Of a stretch of DNA of 64,000 nt, positions 11,974 to 24,830 are shown piece by piece (within the stretch, counting starts at the first letter, position 1; every line of letters starts with the position of its first letter). A model generated the notes under the pieces. It did not search any database and had not been told where the DNA came from. It worked only from the letters and a program-made list of their open reading frames with translations. This DNA is from Mallotus nudiflorus (taxonomy: Eukaryota; Streptophyta; Magnoliopsida; Malpighiales; Euphorbiaceae), in assembly GCA_947683625.1 (NCBI GenBank), contig CANTUR010000950.1, positions 32,500 to 96,499 of the forward strand. Reading direction: 5' to 3'. The position numbers and the translations under genes are program-made.

Positions 11974-14900
11974 ATCCATAGGCCTAAACATGGCTTTCTG
12001 GGTCCAATGACAAATCGCTATAGATGGGCTTTATGGCCCGCACTACAGCCCTCTGAGTCAGCTTCGATTTGATATATTATGGGCCCCGTGGGTCTACCCA
12101 CGCCGCCACGAACATCCATTTCAAGCCCAAGTGCGCAAGCCCACTCTATCAAATCCACGGGCCTAAACATGGGCTTCTGGTCCCAAAGACAAATCGCTAT
12201 AGATGGGCTTTATGGCTTGCACTATAGCCCTCTGAGTCAGCTTCGATTTGATATATTATGGGCCTCGTGGGTCGCATGCCACCACGAACGTCCATTTGAA
12301 GCCCAAGTGCCCTAGCCCACACTATCCAATCCATGGGACTAAACATGGCTTTCTGGGCCCAATGACAAATCGCTATAGATGGGCTTTATGGCCCGCACTA
12401 TAGCCCTCTGAGTCAGCTTCGATTTGATATATTATGGGCCCCGTGGGTCGACCCATGCCGCCACGAACATCCATTTGAAGCCCAAGTGCCCAAGCGCACT
12501 CTATCAAATCCATGGGCCTAAACATGGGTTTCTGGGCCCAAAGACAAATCGCTATAGATGGGCTTTATGGCCCGCACAATAGCCCTCTGAGTCAGCTTCG
12601 ATTTGATATATTGTGGGCCCCGTGGGTCGACCCATGCCGCCACGAACGTCCATTTGAAGCCCAGGTGCCCAAGCCCACTCTATCAAATCCATGGGCCTAA
12701 ACATGGGTTTCTGCGCCCAAAGACAAATCGCTATAGATCGGCTTTATGGCTCGCACTATAGCCCTCTGAGTCAGCTTTGATTTGATATATTATTGGCCCC
12801 GTGGGTCGACCCATGCCGCCACGAACGTCCATTTTAAGCCCAAGTGCCCAAGCCCACACTATCAAATCCATGGGCCTAAACATGGGTTTCTGGGCCAAAG
12901 GACAAATCGCTATAGATGGGCTTTATGGCCCGTAATATAGCCCTCTGAGTCAGCTTCGATTTGATATGTTATGGGACCCGTGGGTCGACCCATGCTGCCA
13001 CGAACGTCCATTTGAAGCCCAAGTGCCCAAGCCAACTCTATCAAATCCATGGGCCTAAACATGGGTTTCTGGGCCCAAAGACAAATCGCTATATATGGGC
13101 TTTATGGCCCGCACTATAGCCCTCTGAGTCAGCTTCGATTTGATATATTATGGGCCCCGTGGGTCGACCCATGCCACCACGAACGTGCATTTGAAGCCCA
13201 AGTGCCCAAGCCCACTCTATCAAAACCATGGGTCTAAACATGGCTTTCTGGGCCCAATGACAAATCGCTATGGATGGGCTTTATGGCCCGTACTATAACC
13301 CTCTGAGTCAGCTTCTATTTGATATATTATGGACCCCGTGGGTCAACCTATGCCGCCACAGACGTCAATTTGAAGCCTAAGTCCCTAAGCCAACTCTATC
13401 AAATCCATGGGCCTAAACATGGGTTTTTGGGCCCAAAGACAAATCGTTATAGATGGGCTTTATGGCCCGTGCTATAGCCCTCTGAGTCATCTTCGATTTG
13501 ATATATTATGGGCCACGTGGGTCGACCGATACCGCCACGAATGTCCATTTGAAGCCCAAGTGCCCAAGCCCACTCTATCAACTCCATGGACCTAAATAAT
13601 GGTTTCTGGGCGTAAAGACAAATCGCTATAGATAGGCTTTATGGCCCGCACTATAGCCCTCTGAGCCAGCTTCGATTTGATATATTGTGGACCCCATAGG
13701 TCGACTGATGCCGCCAGGAACATCCATTTGAAGCCCAAGTGCCCAAGCCCACTCTATCAAATCCATGGGCGTAAACATGGGCTTCTGGGTCGAAGAAAAA
13801 TCGCTATAGATGGGCTTTATGGCCCGCCCTATTACCCTCTGAGTCAGCTTCGATTTGACATATTATGGGCCCCGTGGGTGAACCCATGCCGCCACGAACG
13901 TCATTTTGAAGCCCAAGTGCCCAAGCCCACTCTATCAAATCCATGGGCCCAAACATAGGTTTCTGGGCCCAAAGACAAATTGCTATAGATGGGCTTTATG
14001 GCCGGCACTATAGGCCTCTGAGTCAGCTTCGATTTGATATATTATGGGCCCCGTGGGTCGACTCATGCCGCCACGAATGTCCATTTGAAGCATAAGTGCC
14101 CAAGCCCACTCTATCAAATCCATGGGCCTAAACATGGGTTTCTGGGCCCAAAGACAAATCGCTATAGATGGGCTTTATAGCCCGCACTATAGCCCTCTGA
14201 GTCAGCTTCGATTTGATGTATTATGGGCCCATGGGTCGATTGATGCCGCCACGAACGTCCATTAAAAGCCCAAGTGCCCAAGCCCACTCTATCAAATCCA
14301 TGGGCCTAAACATGGGTTTCTGGGCCTAAAGACAAATCGCTATAGATGGACTTTATGGCCGGCACTATTTCCCTCTGAGTCAGCTTCGATTTGATATATT
14401 ATGGGCCACGTGGGTCGACCCATGCCGCCACTAACGTCCATTTGAAGCATAAGTGCCCAAGCCCACTCTATCAAATCCATGGGCCTAAACATGGGTTTCT
14501 AGGCCCAAAGACAAATCGCTATATTTGGGCTTTATGGCCCGCACTGTAGCCCTCTGAGTCAGCTTCGATTTGATGTATTATGGGCCCCATGGGTCGATTG
14601 ATGCCGCCACGAACGTCCATTTAAAGCCCAAGTGCCCAAGCCCACTCTATCAAATCCATGGGCCTAAACATGGGTTTCTCGGCCTAAAGACAAATCGCAA
14701 TAGATGGGCTCTACGGCCCGCACTATAGCCCTCTGAATTAGCTTCGATTTGATATATTATGGGCCCCGTGGGTCGACCCATGCCGCCACGAATGTCCTTT
14801 TGAAGCCCAGGTGCCCAAGCCCACTCTATCAAATCCATGGCCCTAAACATGGGTTTCTGGCCCCAAGAGAAATCGCGATAGATTTGTTTTATGGCCCGCA

Positions 14901-16446
14901 CTATAGCCCTCTGAGTCAGCTTCGGTTTAATATATTATGGGCCCCGTGGGTCGACCCATGCCGCCACGAACGTCCATTTGAAGCCCAAGTGCCCAAGCCC
15001 ACTCTATCAAATCCATGAGCGTAAACATGGGTTTTTGGGCCCAAAGACAAATCGCTATAGATGAGCTTTATGGCCCGCACTATAGCCCTCTGAGTCAGCT
15101 TCGATTTGATATATTATGGGCCCCGTGGGTCGACCCAAGCCGCAATGAACATCCATTTCTAGCCCAAGTGCCCAAGCACACTCTATCAAATCCATGGGCC
15201 TAAATATGGGTTTTTGGACCCAAAGACAAATCGCTATAGATGGGCATTATGGCCCGCACTATAGCCCTCTGAGTCAGCTTCGATTTGATATATTATGGGC
15301 CCCGTGGGTCGACCCATGTCGCCACGAACGTCCATTTCAAGCCCAAGTGCCCAAGCCCACTCTATCAAATCCATGGGCATAAACATGGGTTTCTGGGCCC
15401 AAAGACAAATCGCTATAGATGGGCTTTATGGCCCGTACTATAGCCCTCTGAGTCAGCTTCGATTAGATATATTATGGGCCCCGTGGGTCGACCCATGCCA
15501 CCACGAACGTCCATTTGAAGCCCAAGTGCCCAAGCCCACTCTATCAAAACCATAGGTCTAAACATGGCTTTCTGGGCCCAATGACAAATCGCTATAGATG
15601 GGCTTTATGGCCCACATTATAACCCTCTGAGTCAGCTTCTATTTTATATATTATGGGGCCCGTGGGTCCACCTATGCCGCCACAAACCTCAATTTGAAGC
15701 CCAAGTGCCCAAGCCCACTCTATCAAATCCATGGGCCTAAACATGGGTTTCTGGGCCTAAAGACAAATCGCTATAGATGGGCTTTATGGCCCGCACTATA
15801 GCCCTCTGAGTCAGTTCCGATTTGATATATTATGGGCGCCGTGGGTCGACCCATGCCGCCACGAACGTCCTTTTGAAGCCCAGGTGCCCAAGCCCACTCT
15901 ATCAAATCCATGGGCCTAAACATGGGTTTCTGGGCCCAAGACAAATCGCGATATATTTGTTTTATGGCCCGCACTATAGCCCTCTGAGTCAGCTTCGATT
16001 TAATATATTATGGGCCCCGTGGGTCGACCCATGCCGCCACGAACGTCCATTTGAAGCCCAAGTGCCCAAGCCCACTCTATCAAATCCATGAGCGTAAACA
16101 TGGGTTTTTGGGCCCAAAGACAAATCGCTATAGATGAGCTTTATGGCCCGCACTATAGCCCTCTGAGTCAGCTTCGATTTGATATATTATGGGCCCCGTG
16201 GGTCGACCCATGCTGCCATGAACGTCCATTTCAAGCCCATGTGCCCAAGCCCACTCTATCAAATCCATGGGCCTAAACATGGGTTTCTGGGCCCAAAGAC
16301 AAATCGCTATACATGGGCTTTATGGCCCGCACTATAGCCCTCTGAGTCTGCTTCGATTTGATATATTATGGGCCTCGTGGGTTGACCCATGCCACCACGA
16401 ACGTCCTTTTGAAGCCCAGGTGCCCAAGCCCACTCTATCAAATCCA

Positions 16447-16900
16447 ATGGCCTAAACATGGGTTTCTGGGCCCAAAGACAAATCGCGATAGATGTGTTTT
16501 AACGCCTGCACTATAGCCCTTTGAGTCAGCTTCGATTTAATATATTATGGGCCACGTAGGTCGACCCATGCCGCCACGAACGTGCATTTGAAGCCCAAGT
16601 GCCCAAGCCCACTCTATCAAATCCATGGGCCTAAACATGGGTTTCTGCGCCCAAACACAAATCGCTATAGATGGGCTTTATGGCCCGCACAATAGCCCTC
16701 TGAGTCAGCTTCGATTTGATATATTATGGGCCCCGTGGGTCGACCCATGCCGCCACGAACGTCCATTTGAAGCCCAAGTGCCCAAGCCCACTCTATCAAA
16801 TCCATGGGCCTAAACAGGGGTTTCTGCGCCCAAACACAAATCGCTATAGATGGGCTTTATGGCCCACACTATGGCCCTCTGAGTCAGCTTTGATTTGATA
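16447..16900. repeat. Cassette shared with 22,994-23,440
   Basis: A Q monomer with CCAATGGCCTAAAC, GTTTTAACGCCTGC and CCACGTAGGTCG is followed by a monomer with TTCTGCGCCCAAACACAAAT. The same two monomers with the same private bases occur from 22,994. After allowing for three 47-bp insertions and one 35-bp deletion in between, the spacing is 36 monomers. This shows exchange between the end of domain 1 and domain 2. Confidence 0.75.
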
Positions 16901-17161
16901 TATTATGGGCCCCTTGGGTTGACCCATGCCGCCACGAACGTCCATTTGAAGCCCAAGTGCCCAAGCCCACTCTATCAAATCCATGGGCCTAAACATGGGT
17001 TTCTGGGCCCAAAGACAAATCGCTATAGATGGGCTTTATGGCCCGAACTATAGCCCTCTGAGTCAGCTTCGATTTGATGTATTATGGGCCCCGTGGGTGG
17101 ACCCATGCCACCACGAACGTCCATTTGAAGCCCAAGTGCCCAAGCCCACTCTATCAAAACC

Positions 17162-17305
17162 ATGGGTATAAACATGGCTTTCTGGCCTGCACTATAGTCC
17201 TCTGAGTCAGCTTTGATTTGTTATATTATGGGCCCCGTGGGTAGACCCATGCCTCCACGAACGTCCATTTGATGCCCAAGTGCCTAAGCCCTCTCTATCA
17301 AATCT
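17162..17305. repeat. Internally deleted monomer, 144 bp
   Basis: This unit lacks 35 bp compared with its full-length relative at 19,320-19,498. The sequence passes directly from CATGGCTTTCTGG to CCTGCACTATAGTCC, so the GGGCCC palindrome and the CTATAG-like stretch are missing. The full-length relative has TGG at both ends of the lost segment, so a 3-bp microhomology could have guided the deletion. The rest of the monomer (GTCCTCTGAG, TTTGTTATATT, GGGTAGACCC) marks it as the 'd' type of the domain 2 repeat that begins immediately after it. Confidence 0.85.
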
Positions 17306-19498
17306 ATGGGCCTAAACCTGGGTTTCTGGGCCCAAAGACAAATCGCTATAGATAGGCTTTATGGCCCACAATATAGCCCTCTGAGTCAGCTTCAATTTGA
17401 TATATTATGGGCCCCGTGGGTCGACCGATGCCGCCACGAACGTCCATTTGAATCCCAAGTACCCAAGCCCACTCTATCAAATCCATGGGCCTAAACATGG
17501 GTTTCTGGGCCCAAAGATAAATCGGTATAGATGGGCTTCATGGCCCGCACTATAGCCCTCTGAGTCAGCTTCGATTTGATATATTATGGGCCCCGTGGGT
17601 CGACCCATGCCGCCACGAACGTCCATTTGAAGCCCAAGTGCCCAAGCTCGCTCTATCAAATCCATGGGCCTAAACATGGGTTTTTGGGCCCAAAGAAAAT
17701 CGCTATAGATGGGCTTTATGGCCCGCACTATAGCCCTCTGAGTCAGCTTCGATTTGATATATTGTGGGCCCCGTGGGTCGACCCATGCCGCCACGAACGT
17801 CCATTTGAAGCCCAAGTGCCCAAGCCCACTCTATCAAATCCATGGGCCTAAACATGGGTTTCTGGGCCCAAAGACAAATCGCTATAGATGGGCTTTATGG
17901 CCCACACTATAGCCCTCTGAGTCAGCTTTGATTTGATATATTATGGGCCCCGTGGGTCGACCCATGCCGCCACGAACGTCCATTTGAAGCCCAAGTGCCC
18001 AAGCCCACTCTATCAAATCCATGGGCCTAAACATGGGTATTATGGGCCCAAAGACAAATCGCTATAGATAGGCTTTATGGCCCGCACAGTAGCCCTCTGA
18101 GTCAGCTTCGATTTGATATATTATGGGCCCCGTGGGTTGACCGATGCCACCACGAACGTCCATTTGAAGCCCAAGTGCCCAAGCCCACTCTATCAAATCC
18201 ATAGGCCTAAACATGGGCTTCTGGGTTAAAGAAAAATTGCTATAGATGGGCTTTATGGCCCGAACTATAGCCCTCTGAGTCAGCTTCGATTTGATATATT
18301 ATGGGCCCCGTGGGTCGACCCATGCAGCCACGAACGTCCTTTTGAAGCCCAAGTGCCCAAGCCCACTCTATCAAATCCATGGGCACAAACATAGGTTTCT
18401 GGGCCCAAAGACAAATCGCTATAGATGGGCTTTATGGCCCGTACTATAGCCCTCTGAGTCAGCTTCGATTTGATATATTATGGGCCCCGTGGGTCGACTG
18501 ATGCCGCCACGAATGTCCATTTGAAGCCCAAGTGCCCAAGCCCACTATATCAAATCCATGGGCCTAAACGTGGGTTTCTTGGCCCAATGACAAATCGTGA
18601 TTGATGTGCTTTATGGCCCGCACTATAGACCTCTGAGTCAGCTTCGATTTGATATATTATGGGCCCCGTGGGTCGACCGATGCTGCGACGAACGTCCATT
18701 TGAAGCATTAGTCCCAAGCCCACTCTATCAAATCCATGGGCCTAAACATGGGTTTCTGGGCCCAAAGACAAATCGCTATAGATGGGATTTATGGCCCGCA
18801 TTATTGCCCTCTGAGTCAGCTTCAATTTGATATATTATGGGCCCCATGGGTCGACCGATGCCACCACGAATGTCCATTTGATGCCCAAGTGCCTAAGCCA
18901 ACTCTATCAAATCCATGGGCCTAAACATGGGTTTCTGGGCCCAAAGATAAATCGCTATAGATGGGCTTTATGGATGGGTTTCTGGGCCCAAAGACAAATC
19001 GCTATATATGGGCTTTATGGCCCGCACTGTAGCCCTCTGAGTCAGCTTCGATTTGATATATTATGGGCGCCGTGGGTCGACCCATGCCGCCACTAACGTC
19101 CATTTGAAGCCCAAATGCCCAAGCCCACTCTATCAAATCCATGGCCCTAAACATGGGTTTCTAGGCACAAAGACAAATTGCTATAGATGGGCTTTATGGC
19201 CAGCACTATAGCCCTCTGAGTCAGCTTCAATTTGATATGTTATAGGCCCCGTGGGTCGACCGATGCCGGCACGAACATCCATTTGAAGCCCAAGTGCCCA
19301 AGCCCACTCTATCAAATCCATGGGCCTAAACTTGGGTTTCTGGGCCCAAAGACAAATCACTAGAGATGGGCTTTATGGCCTGCACTATAGTCCTCTGAGT
19401 CAGCTTTGATTTGTTATATTATGGGCCCCGTGGGTAGACCCATGCCGCCACGAACGTCCATTTGACGCCCAAGTGCCTAAGCCCACTCTATCAAATCT
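17306..19498. repeat. Domain 2 HOR copy 1 (12 monomers + 47 bp)
   Basis: This is the most complete copy, running S-T-U-V-W-X-Y-Z-a-b-c-d. W has the odd GGGTATTATGGGCCC near 18,030. Z (from about 18,558) has AAACGTGGGTTTCTTGGCCC. b is expanded to 226 bp (18,915-19,140). The following S monomer at 19,499 restarts the order. Confidence 0.85.
18974..19020. repeat. 47-bp partial duplication inside monomer b, copy 1
   Basis: The segment from ATGGGTTTCTGGGCCC to GGGCTTTATGG occurs twice in a row (18,927-18,973, then 18,974-19,020). The monomer is therefore 226 bp rather than 179. The second copy differs by AAGACAAAT for AAGATAAAT and CTATATATG for CTATAGATG. Confidence 0.9.
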
Positions 19499-21512
19499 AT
19501 GGGCCTAAACCTGGGTTTCTGGGCCCAAATACAAATCGCTATAGATAGGCTTTATGGCCCACAATATAGCCCTCTGAGTCAGCTTCAATTTGATATATTA
19601 TGGGCCCCGTGGGTCGACCGATGCCGCCACGAACGTCCATTTGAAGCCCAAGTGCCCAAGCTCGCTCTAGCAAATCCATGGGCCTAAACATGGGTTTCTG
19701 GGCCCAAAGATAAATCGGTATAGATGGGCTTCATGGCCCGCACTATAGCCCTCTGAGTCAGCTTCGATTTGATATATTATGGGCCCCGTGGGTCGACCCA
19801 TGCCGCCACGAACGTCCATTTGAAGCCCAAGTGCCCAAGCTCGCTCTATCAAATCCATGGGCCTAAACATGGCTTTTTGGGCACAAAGACAAATCGCTAT
19901 AGATGGGCTTTATGGCCCGCACTATAGCCCTCTGAGTCAGCTTCGATTTGATATATTATGGGCCCCGTGGGTCGACCCATGCCGCCACGAATGTCCATTT
20001 GAAGCCCAAGTGCCCAAGCCCACTCTATCAAATCCATGGGCCTAAACATGGGTTTCTGGGCCCAAAGACAAATCGCTATAGATGGGCTTTATGGCCCGCA
20101 TAGTAGCCCTCTGAGTCAGCTTCGATTTGATATATTATGGGCCCCGTGGGTCGACCGATACCACCACGAACGTCCATTTGAAGCCCAAGTGCCCAAGCCC
20201 ACTCTATCAAATCCATGGGCCTAAACATGGGCTTCTGGGTTAAAGAAAAATCGCTATAGATGGGCTTTATGGCCCGAACTATAGCCCTCTGAGTCAGCTT
20301 CGATTTGATATATTATGGGCCCCGTGGGTCGACCCATGCAGCCACGAACGTCCTTTTGAAGCCCAAGTGCCCAAGCCCACTCTATCAAATCCATGGGCAC
20401 AAACATAGGTTTCTGGGCCCAAAGACAAATCGCTATAGATGGGCTTTATGGCCCGTACTATAGCCCTCTGAGTCAGCTTCGATTTGATATATTATGGGCC
20501 CCGTGGGTCGACCGATGCCGCCACGAATGTCCATTTGAAGCCCAAGTGCCCAAGCCCACTATATCAAATCCATGGGCCTAAACATGGGTTTCTTGGCCCA
20601 ATGACAAATCGTGATTGATGTGCTTTCTGGCCCGTGCTATAGACCTCTGAGTCAGCTTCGATTTGATATATTATGGGCCCCGTGGGTCGACCGATGCTGC
20701 GACGAACGTCCATTTGAAGCATAAGTCCCAAGCCCACTCTATCAAATCCATGGGCCTAAACATGGGTTTCTGGGCCCAAAGACAAATCGCTATAGATGGG
20801 CTTTATGGCCCGCATTATTGCCCTCTGAGTCAGCTTCAATTTGATATATTATGGGCCCCATGGGTAGACCGATGCCGCCACGAATGTCCATTTCAAGCCC
20901 AAGTGCCTAAGCCAACTCTATCAAATCCATGGGCCTAAACATGGGTTTCTGGGCCCAAAGATAAATCGATATAGATGTGCTTTATGGATGGGTTTCTTGG
21001 CCCAAAGACAAATCGCTATAGATGGGCTTTATGGCCCGCACTGTAGCCCTCTGAGTCAGCTTCGATTTGATATATTATGGGCGCCGTGGGTCGACCCATG
21101 CCGCCACTAACGTCCATTTGAAGCCCAAATGCCCAAGCCCACTCTATCAAATCCATGGGCCTAAACATGGGTTTCTAGGCACAAAGAAAAATTGCTATAG
21201 ATGGGCTTTATGGCCAGCACTATAGCCCTCTGAGTCAGCTTCAATTTGATATGTTATAGGCCCCGTGGGTCGACCGATGCCGGCACGAACATCCATTTGA
21301 AGCCCAAGTGCCCAAGCCCACTCTATCAAATCCATGGGCCTAAACTTTGGTTTCTGGGCCCAAAGACAAATCACTAGAGATGGGCTTTATGGCCTGCACT
21401 ATAGTCCTCTGAGTCAGCTTTGATTTGTTATATTATGGGCCCCGTGGGTAGACCCATGCCGCCACGAACGTCCATTTGACGCCCAAGTGCCTAAGCCCAC
21501 TCTATCAAATCT
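19499..21512. repeat. Domain 2 HOR copy 2 (11 monomers + 47 bp)
   Basis: The order is S-T-U-W-X-Y-Z-a-b-c-d, one monomer (V) shorter than copy 1. W is marked here by GCATAGTAGCCC near 20,098. It shares with copy 1 the CAAATGCCCAAG change after the 47-bp unit and the ATGCCGGCACGAACATCC block. Period to the next S is 2,014 bp. Confidence 0.85.
20988..21034. repeat. 47-bp partial duplication, copy 2
   Basis: Same position in monomer b as in HOR copy 1. The first half reads CAAAGATAAATCGATATAG and GATGTGC, and the second begins ATGGGTTTCTTGGCCC. Confidence 0.9.
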
Positions 21513-23887
21513 ATGGGCCTAAACCTGGGTTTCTGGGCCCAAAGAAAAATCGCTATAGATAGGCTTTATGGCCCACAATATAGCCCTCTGAGTCAGCTTC
21601 AATTTGATATATTATGGGCCCCGTGGGTCGACCGATGCCGCCCACGAACGTCCATTTGAAGCCCAAGTGCCCAAGCCCACTCTATCAAATCCATGGGCCT
21701 AAACATGGGTTTCTGGGCCCAAAGATAAATCGGTATAGATGGGCTTCATGGCCCGCACTATAGCCCTCTGAGTCATCTTCGATTTGATATATTATGGGCC
21801 CCGTGGGTCGACCCATGCCGCCACGAACGTCCATTTGAAGCCCAAGTGCCCAAGCTCGCTCTATCAAATCCATGGGCCTAAACATGGCTTTTTGGGCCCA
21901 AAGACAAATCGCTATAGATGGGCTTTATGGCCCGCACTATAGCCCTCTGAGTCAGCTTCGATTTCATATATTGTGGGCCCCGTGGGTCGACCCATGCCGC
22001 CACGAACGTCCATTTGAAGCCCAAATGCCCAAGCCCACTCTATCAAATCCATGGGCCTAAACATGGGTTTCTGGGCCCAAAGACAAATCGCTATAGATGG
22101 GCTTTATGGCCCACACTATAGCCCTCTGAGTCAGCTTCGATTTGATATATTATGGGCCCCATGGGTCGACCCATGCCGCCACGAACGTCCTTTTGAAGCC
22201 CAAGAGCCCAAGCCCACTCTATCAAATCCATGGGCCTAAACATGGGTTTCTGGGCCCAAAGACAAATCGTTATAGATGGGCTTTATGGCCCGCACTATAG
22301 CTCTCTGAGTCAGCTTCGATTTGATATATTATGGGCTCCGTGGGTCAACCCATGCCGCCACGAACGTCCATTTGAAGCCCAAGTGCCCAAGCCTACTCTA
22401 TAAAATCCATGGGCCTAAACATGGGTTTTTTTGCCCAAAGACAAATCGCTATAGATGGGCTTTATGGCCCGCATTATTGCCCTCTGAGTCAGCTTCAATT
22501 TGATATATTATGGGCCCTGTGGGTCGACCGATGCCGGCACGAACGTCCATTTCAAGGCCAAGTGCCCAAGCCCACTCTATCAAATCCATGGGCCTAAACA
22601 TGGCTTTCTGGGCCCAAAGACAAATCGCTATAGATGGGCTTTATGGATGGGTTTCTGGGGCCAAAGACAAATCGCTATAGATGGGATTTATGGCCCGCAC
22701 AGTAGCCCTCTGAGTCAGCTTCGATTTGATATATTATGGGCGCCGTGGGTCGACCCATGCCGCCACGAACGTCCGTTTGAAGCCCAAGTGCCCAAGCCCA
22801 CTCTATCAAATCCATGGGCCTAAACATGGGTTTTTGGGCCCAAAGACAAATCGCTATAGATGGGCTTTATGGCCCGCACTATAGCCCTCTGAATCAGCTT
22901 CGATTTTATATATTATGGGCCCCGTGGGTCGACCTATGCCGCCACGAACGTCCTTTTGAAGCCCAGGTGCCCAAGCCCACTCTATCAAATCCAATGGCCT
23001 AAACATGGGTTTCTGGGCCCAAAGACAAATCGCGATAGATGTGTTTTAACGCCTGCACTATAGCCCTTTGAGTCAGCTTCGATTTAATATATTATGGGCC
23101 ACGTAGGTCGACCCATGCCGCCACGAACGTGCATTTGAAGCCCAAGTGCCCAAGCCCACTCTATCAAATCCATGGGCCTAAACATGGGTTTCTGCGCCCA
23201 AACACAAATCGCTATAGATGGGCTTTATGGCCCGCACAATAGCCCTCTGAGTCAGCTTCGATTTGATATATTATGGGCCCCGTGGGTCGACCCATGCCGC
23301 CACGAACGTCCATTTGAAGCCCAAGTGCCCAAGCCCACTCTATCAAATCCATAGGCCTAAACATGGGTTTCTGGGCCCACAGACAAATCGCTATAGATGG
23401 GCTTTATGGCCCGCACTATAGCCCTCTGAGTCAGCTTCGATTTGATATATTATGGGCCCCGTGGGTCGACCCATGCCGCCACGAACGTCCATTTGAAGCC
23501 CAAGTGCCCAAGCCCACTCTATCAAATCCATGGGCCTAAACATGGGTTTCTGGGCCCAAAGAGAAATTGCAATAGATGGGCTTTATGGCCAGCACTATAG
23601 CCCTCTGAGTCAGCTTCAATTTGATATGTTATAGGCCCCGTGGGTCGACCGATGCCGGCACAAACATCCATTTGAAGCCCAAGTGCCCATGCCCACTCTA
23701 TCAAATCCATGGGCCTAAACTTGGGTTTCTGGGCCCAAAGACAAATCACTAGAGATGGGCTTTATGGCCTGCACTATAGTCCTCTGAGTCAGCTTCGATT
23801 TGTTATATTATGGGCCCCGTGGGTAGACCCATGCTGCCACGAACGTCCATTTGACGCCCAAGTGCCTAAGCCCACTCTATCAAATCT
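21513..23887. repeat. Domain 2 HOR copy 3, rearranged
   Basis: The order is S-T-U-V, one further monomer, a-b, then P-Q and two consensus-like monomers, then c-d. The X-Y-Z section is missing, and a four-monomer cassette, whose Q and following monomer also occur at 16,447, sits between b and c. Period to the next S is 2,375 bp. Confidence 0.8.
22647..22693. repeat. 47-bp partial duplication, copy 3
   Basis: It lies in the 226-bp monomer b at 22,588-22,813. The second copy carries TTCTGGGGCCAAAG and ATGGGATTTATGG. Confidence 0.9.
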
Positions 23888-24830
23888 ATGGGCCTAAACC
23901 TGGGTTTCTGGGCCCAAAGACAAATCTCTATAGATGGGCTTTATGGCCCACAATATAGTCCTCTGAGTCAGCTTCAATTTGATTTATTATGGTCCCCCGT
24001 GGGTCGACCGATGCCGCCACGAACGTCCATTTGAAGCCCAAGTGCCCAAGCCCACTCTACCAAATCCATGGGCCTAAACATGGGTTTTTGGGCCCAAAGA
24101 TAAATCGCTATAGATGGGGTTCATGGCCCGCACTATAGCCCTCTGAGTCAGCTTCGATTTGATATATTATAGGCCCCGTGGGTCGACCCATGCCGCCACG
24201 AACGTCCATTTGAAGCCCAAGTGCCCAAGCCCACTCTATCAAATCCATGGGCCTAAACATGGGTTTCTAGGCCCAAAGACAAATCGCTATAGATGGGCTT
24301 TATGGCCCGCACTATAGCCCTCTGAGTCAGCTTCGATTTGATATATTATGGGCTCCGTGGGTCAACCCATGCTGCCACGAACGTCCATTTGAATCCCAAG
24401 TGTCCAAGCCTAATCTATAAAATCCATGGGCCTAAACATGGCTTTTTTGGCCCAAAGACAAATCGCTATAGATGGGCTTGATGGCCCGCATTATTGCCCT
24501 CTGAGTCAGCTTCAATTTGATATATTATGGGCCCCATGGGTCGACCGATGCCGCCACGAACGTCCATTTGAAGCCCAAGTGCCCAAGCCCACTCTATCAA
24601 ATCCATGGGCCTAAACATGGATTTCTGGGCCCAAAGACAAATCGCTATAGATGGGCTTTATGGATGGGTTTCTGGGCCCAAAGAGAAATCGCTATAGATG
24701 GGCTTTATGGCCCGCACTGTAGCCCTCTGAGTCAGCTTCGATTTGATATATTATGGGCGCCGTGGGTCAACCCATGCCGCCACGAACGTCCATTTGAAGC
24801 CCAAGTGCCCAAGCCCACTCTATCAAATCC
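23888..24830. repeat. Domain 2 HOR copy 4, short
   Basis: The order is S-T, one monomer, a-b, after which domain 3 monomers begin at 24,831. S has CAAATCTCTATAG, and near 23,994 reads GGTCCCCCGTGGG, an extra C and a substitution. Confidence 0.8.
24664..24710. repeat. 47-bp partial duplication, copy 4
   Basis: It lies in the 226-bp monomer b at 24,605-24,830. The second copy reads CCCAAAGAGAAATCGC. This is the last copy in the window. Confidence 0.9.

Larger units (their letters stand above)
1..17161. repeat. Domain 1: diverged satellite monomers with local duplications
   Basis: About 96 monomers show many scattered substitutions and no single long-range period. Recurring variants include a P-Q-R cassette (GAATCAGC with CTTTTGAAGCCCAGG; then GATGTGTTTTATGG with TTAATATATT; then GATGAGCTTTATGG), an X-Y pair (GGGCTTCTGGGTT, then CAAACATAGGT) and a GATGTATTATGGG...GTCGATTGATGCC type. 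Spacing between related variants is always close to a whole number of monomers. This suggests old duplications blurred by point mutation. Compared with domain 4 this part looks older or less often homogenised; that is inference. Confidence 0.85.
17306..24830. repeat. Domain 2: HOR of 11-13 monomers plus a 47-bp partial unit
   Basis: An ordered set of variant monomers recurs four times. In order the markers are AAACCTGGGTTTC with GATAGGC (S), ATAAATCGGTATAG with GGGCTTCATGG and AAGCTCGCTC (T), CATGGGTTTTT or CATGGCTTTTT (U), then X-Y, CAAATCGTGATTGATGTGC (Z), GCATTATTGCCC (a), the 47-bp expansion (b), CTAGGCACAAAG with ATGCCGGCACG (c), and AAACTTGGG with CACTAGAGATGGG (d). S starts lie at 17,306, 19,499, 21,513 and 23,888, giving periods of 2,193, 2,014 and 2,375 bp. 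Copies differ by gain or loss of whole monomers. Confidence 0.88.

Noticed and set aside
17477..17815. Minus-strand open frames of 60-112 codons
   Set aside because: They are the antisense reading of the same repeat and break at ordinary monomer variants.
18915..19140. 226-bp monomer as a different satellite family
   Set aside because: The extra 47 bp is a copy of the monomer's own sequence, so it is an internal duplication.
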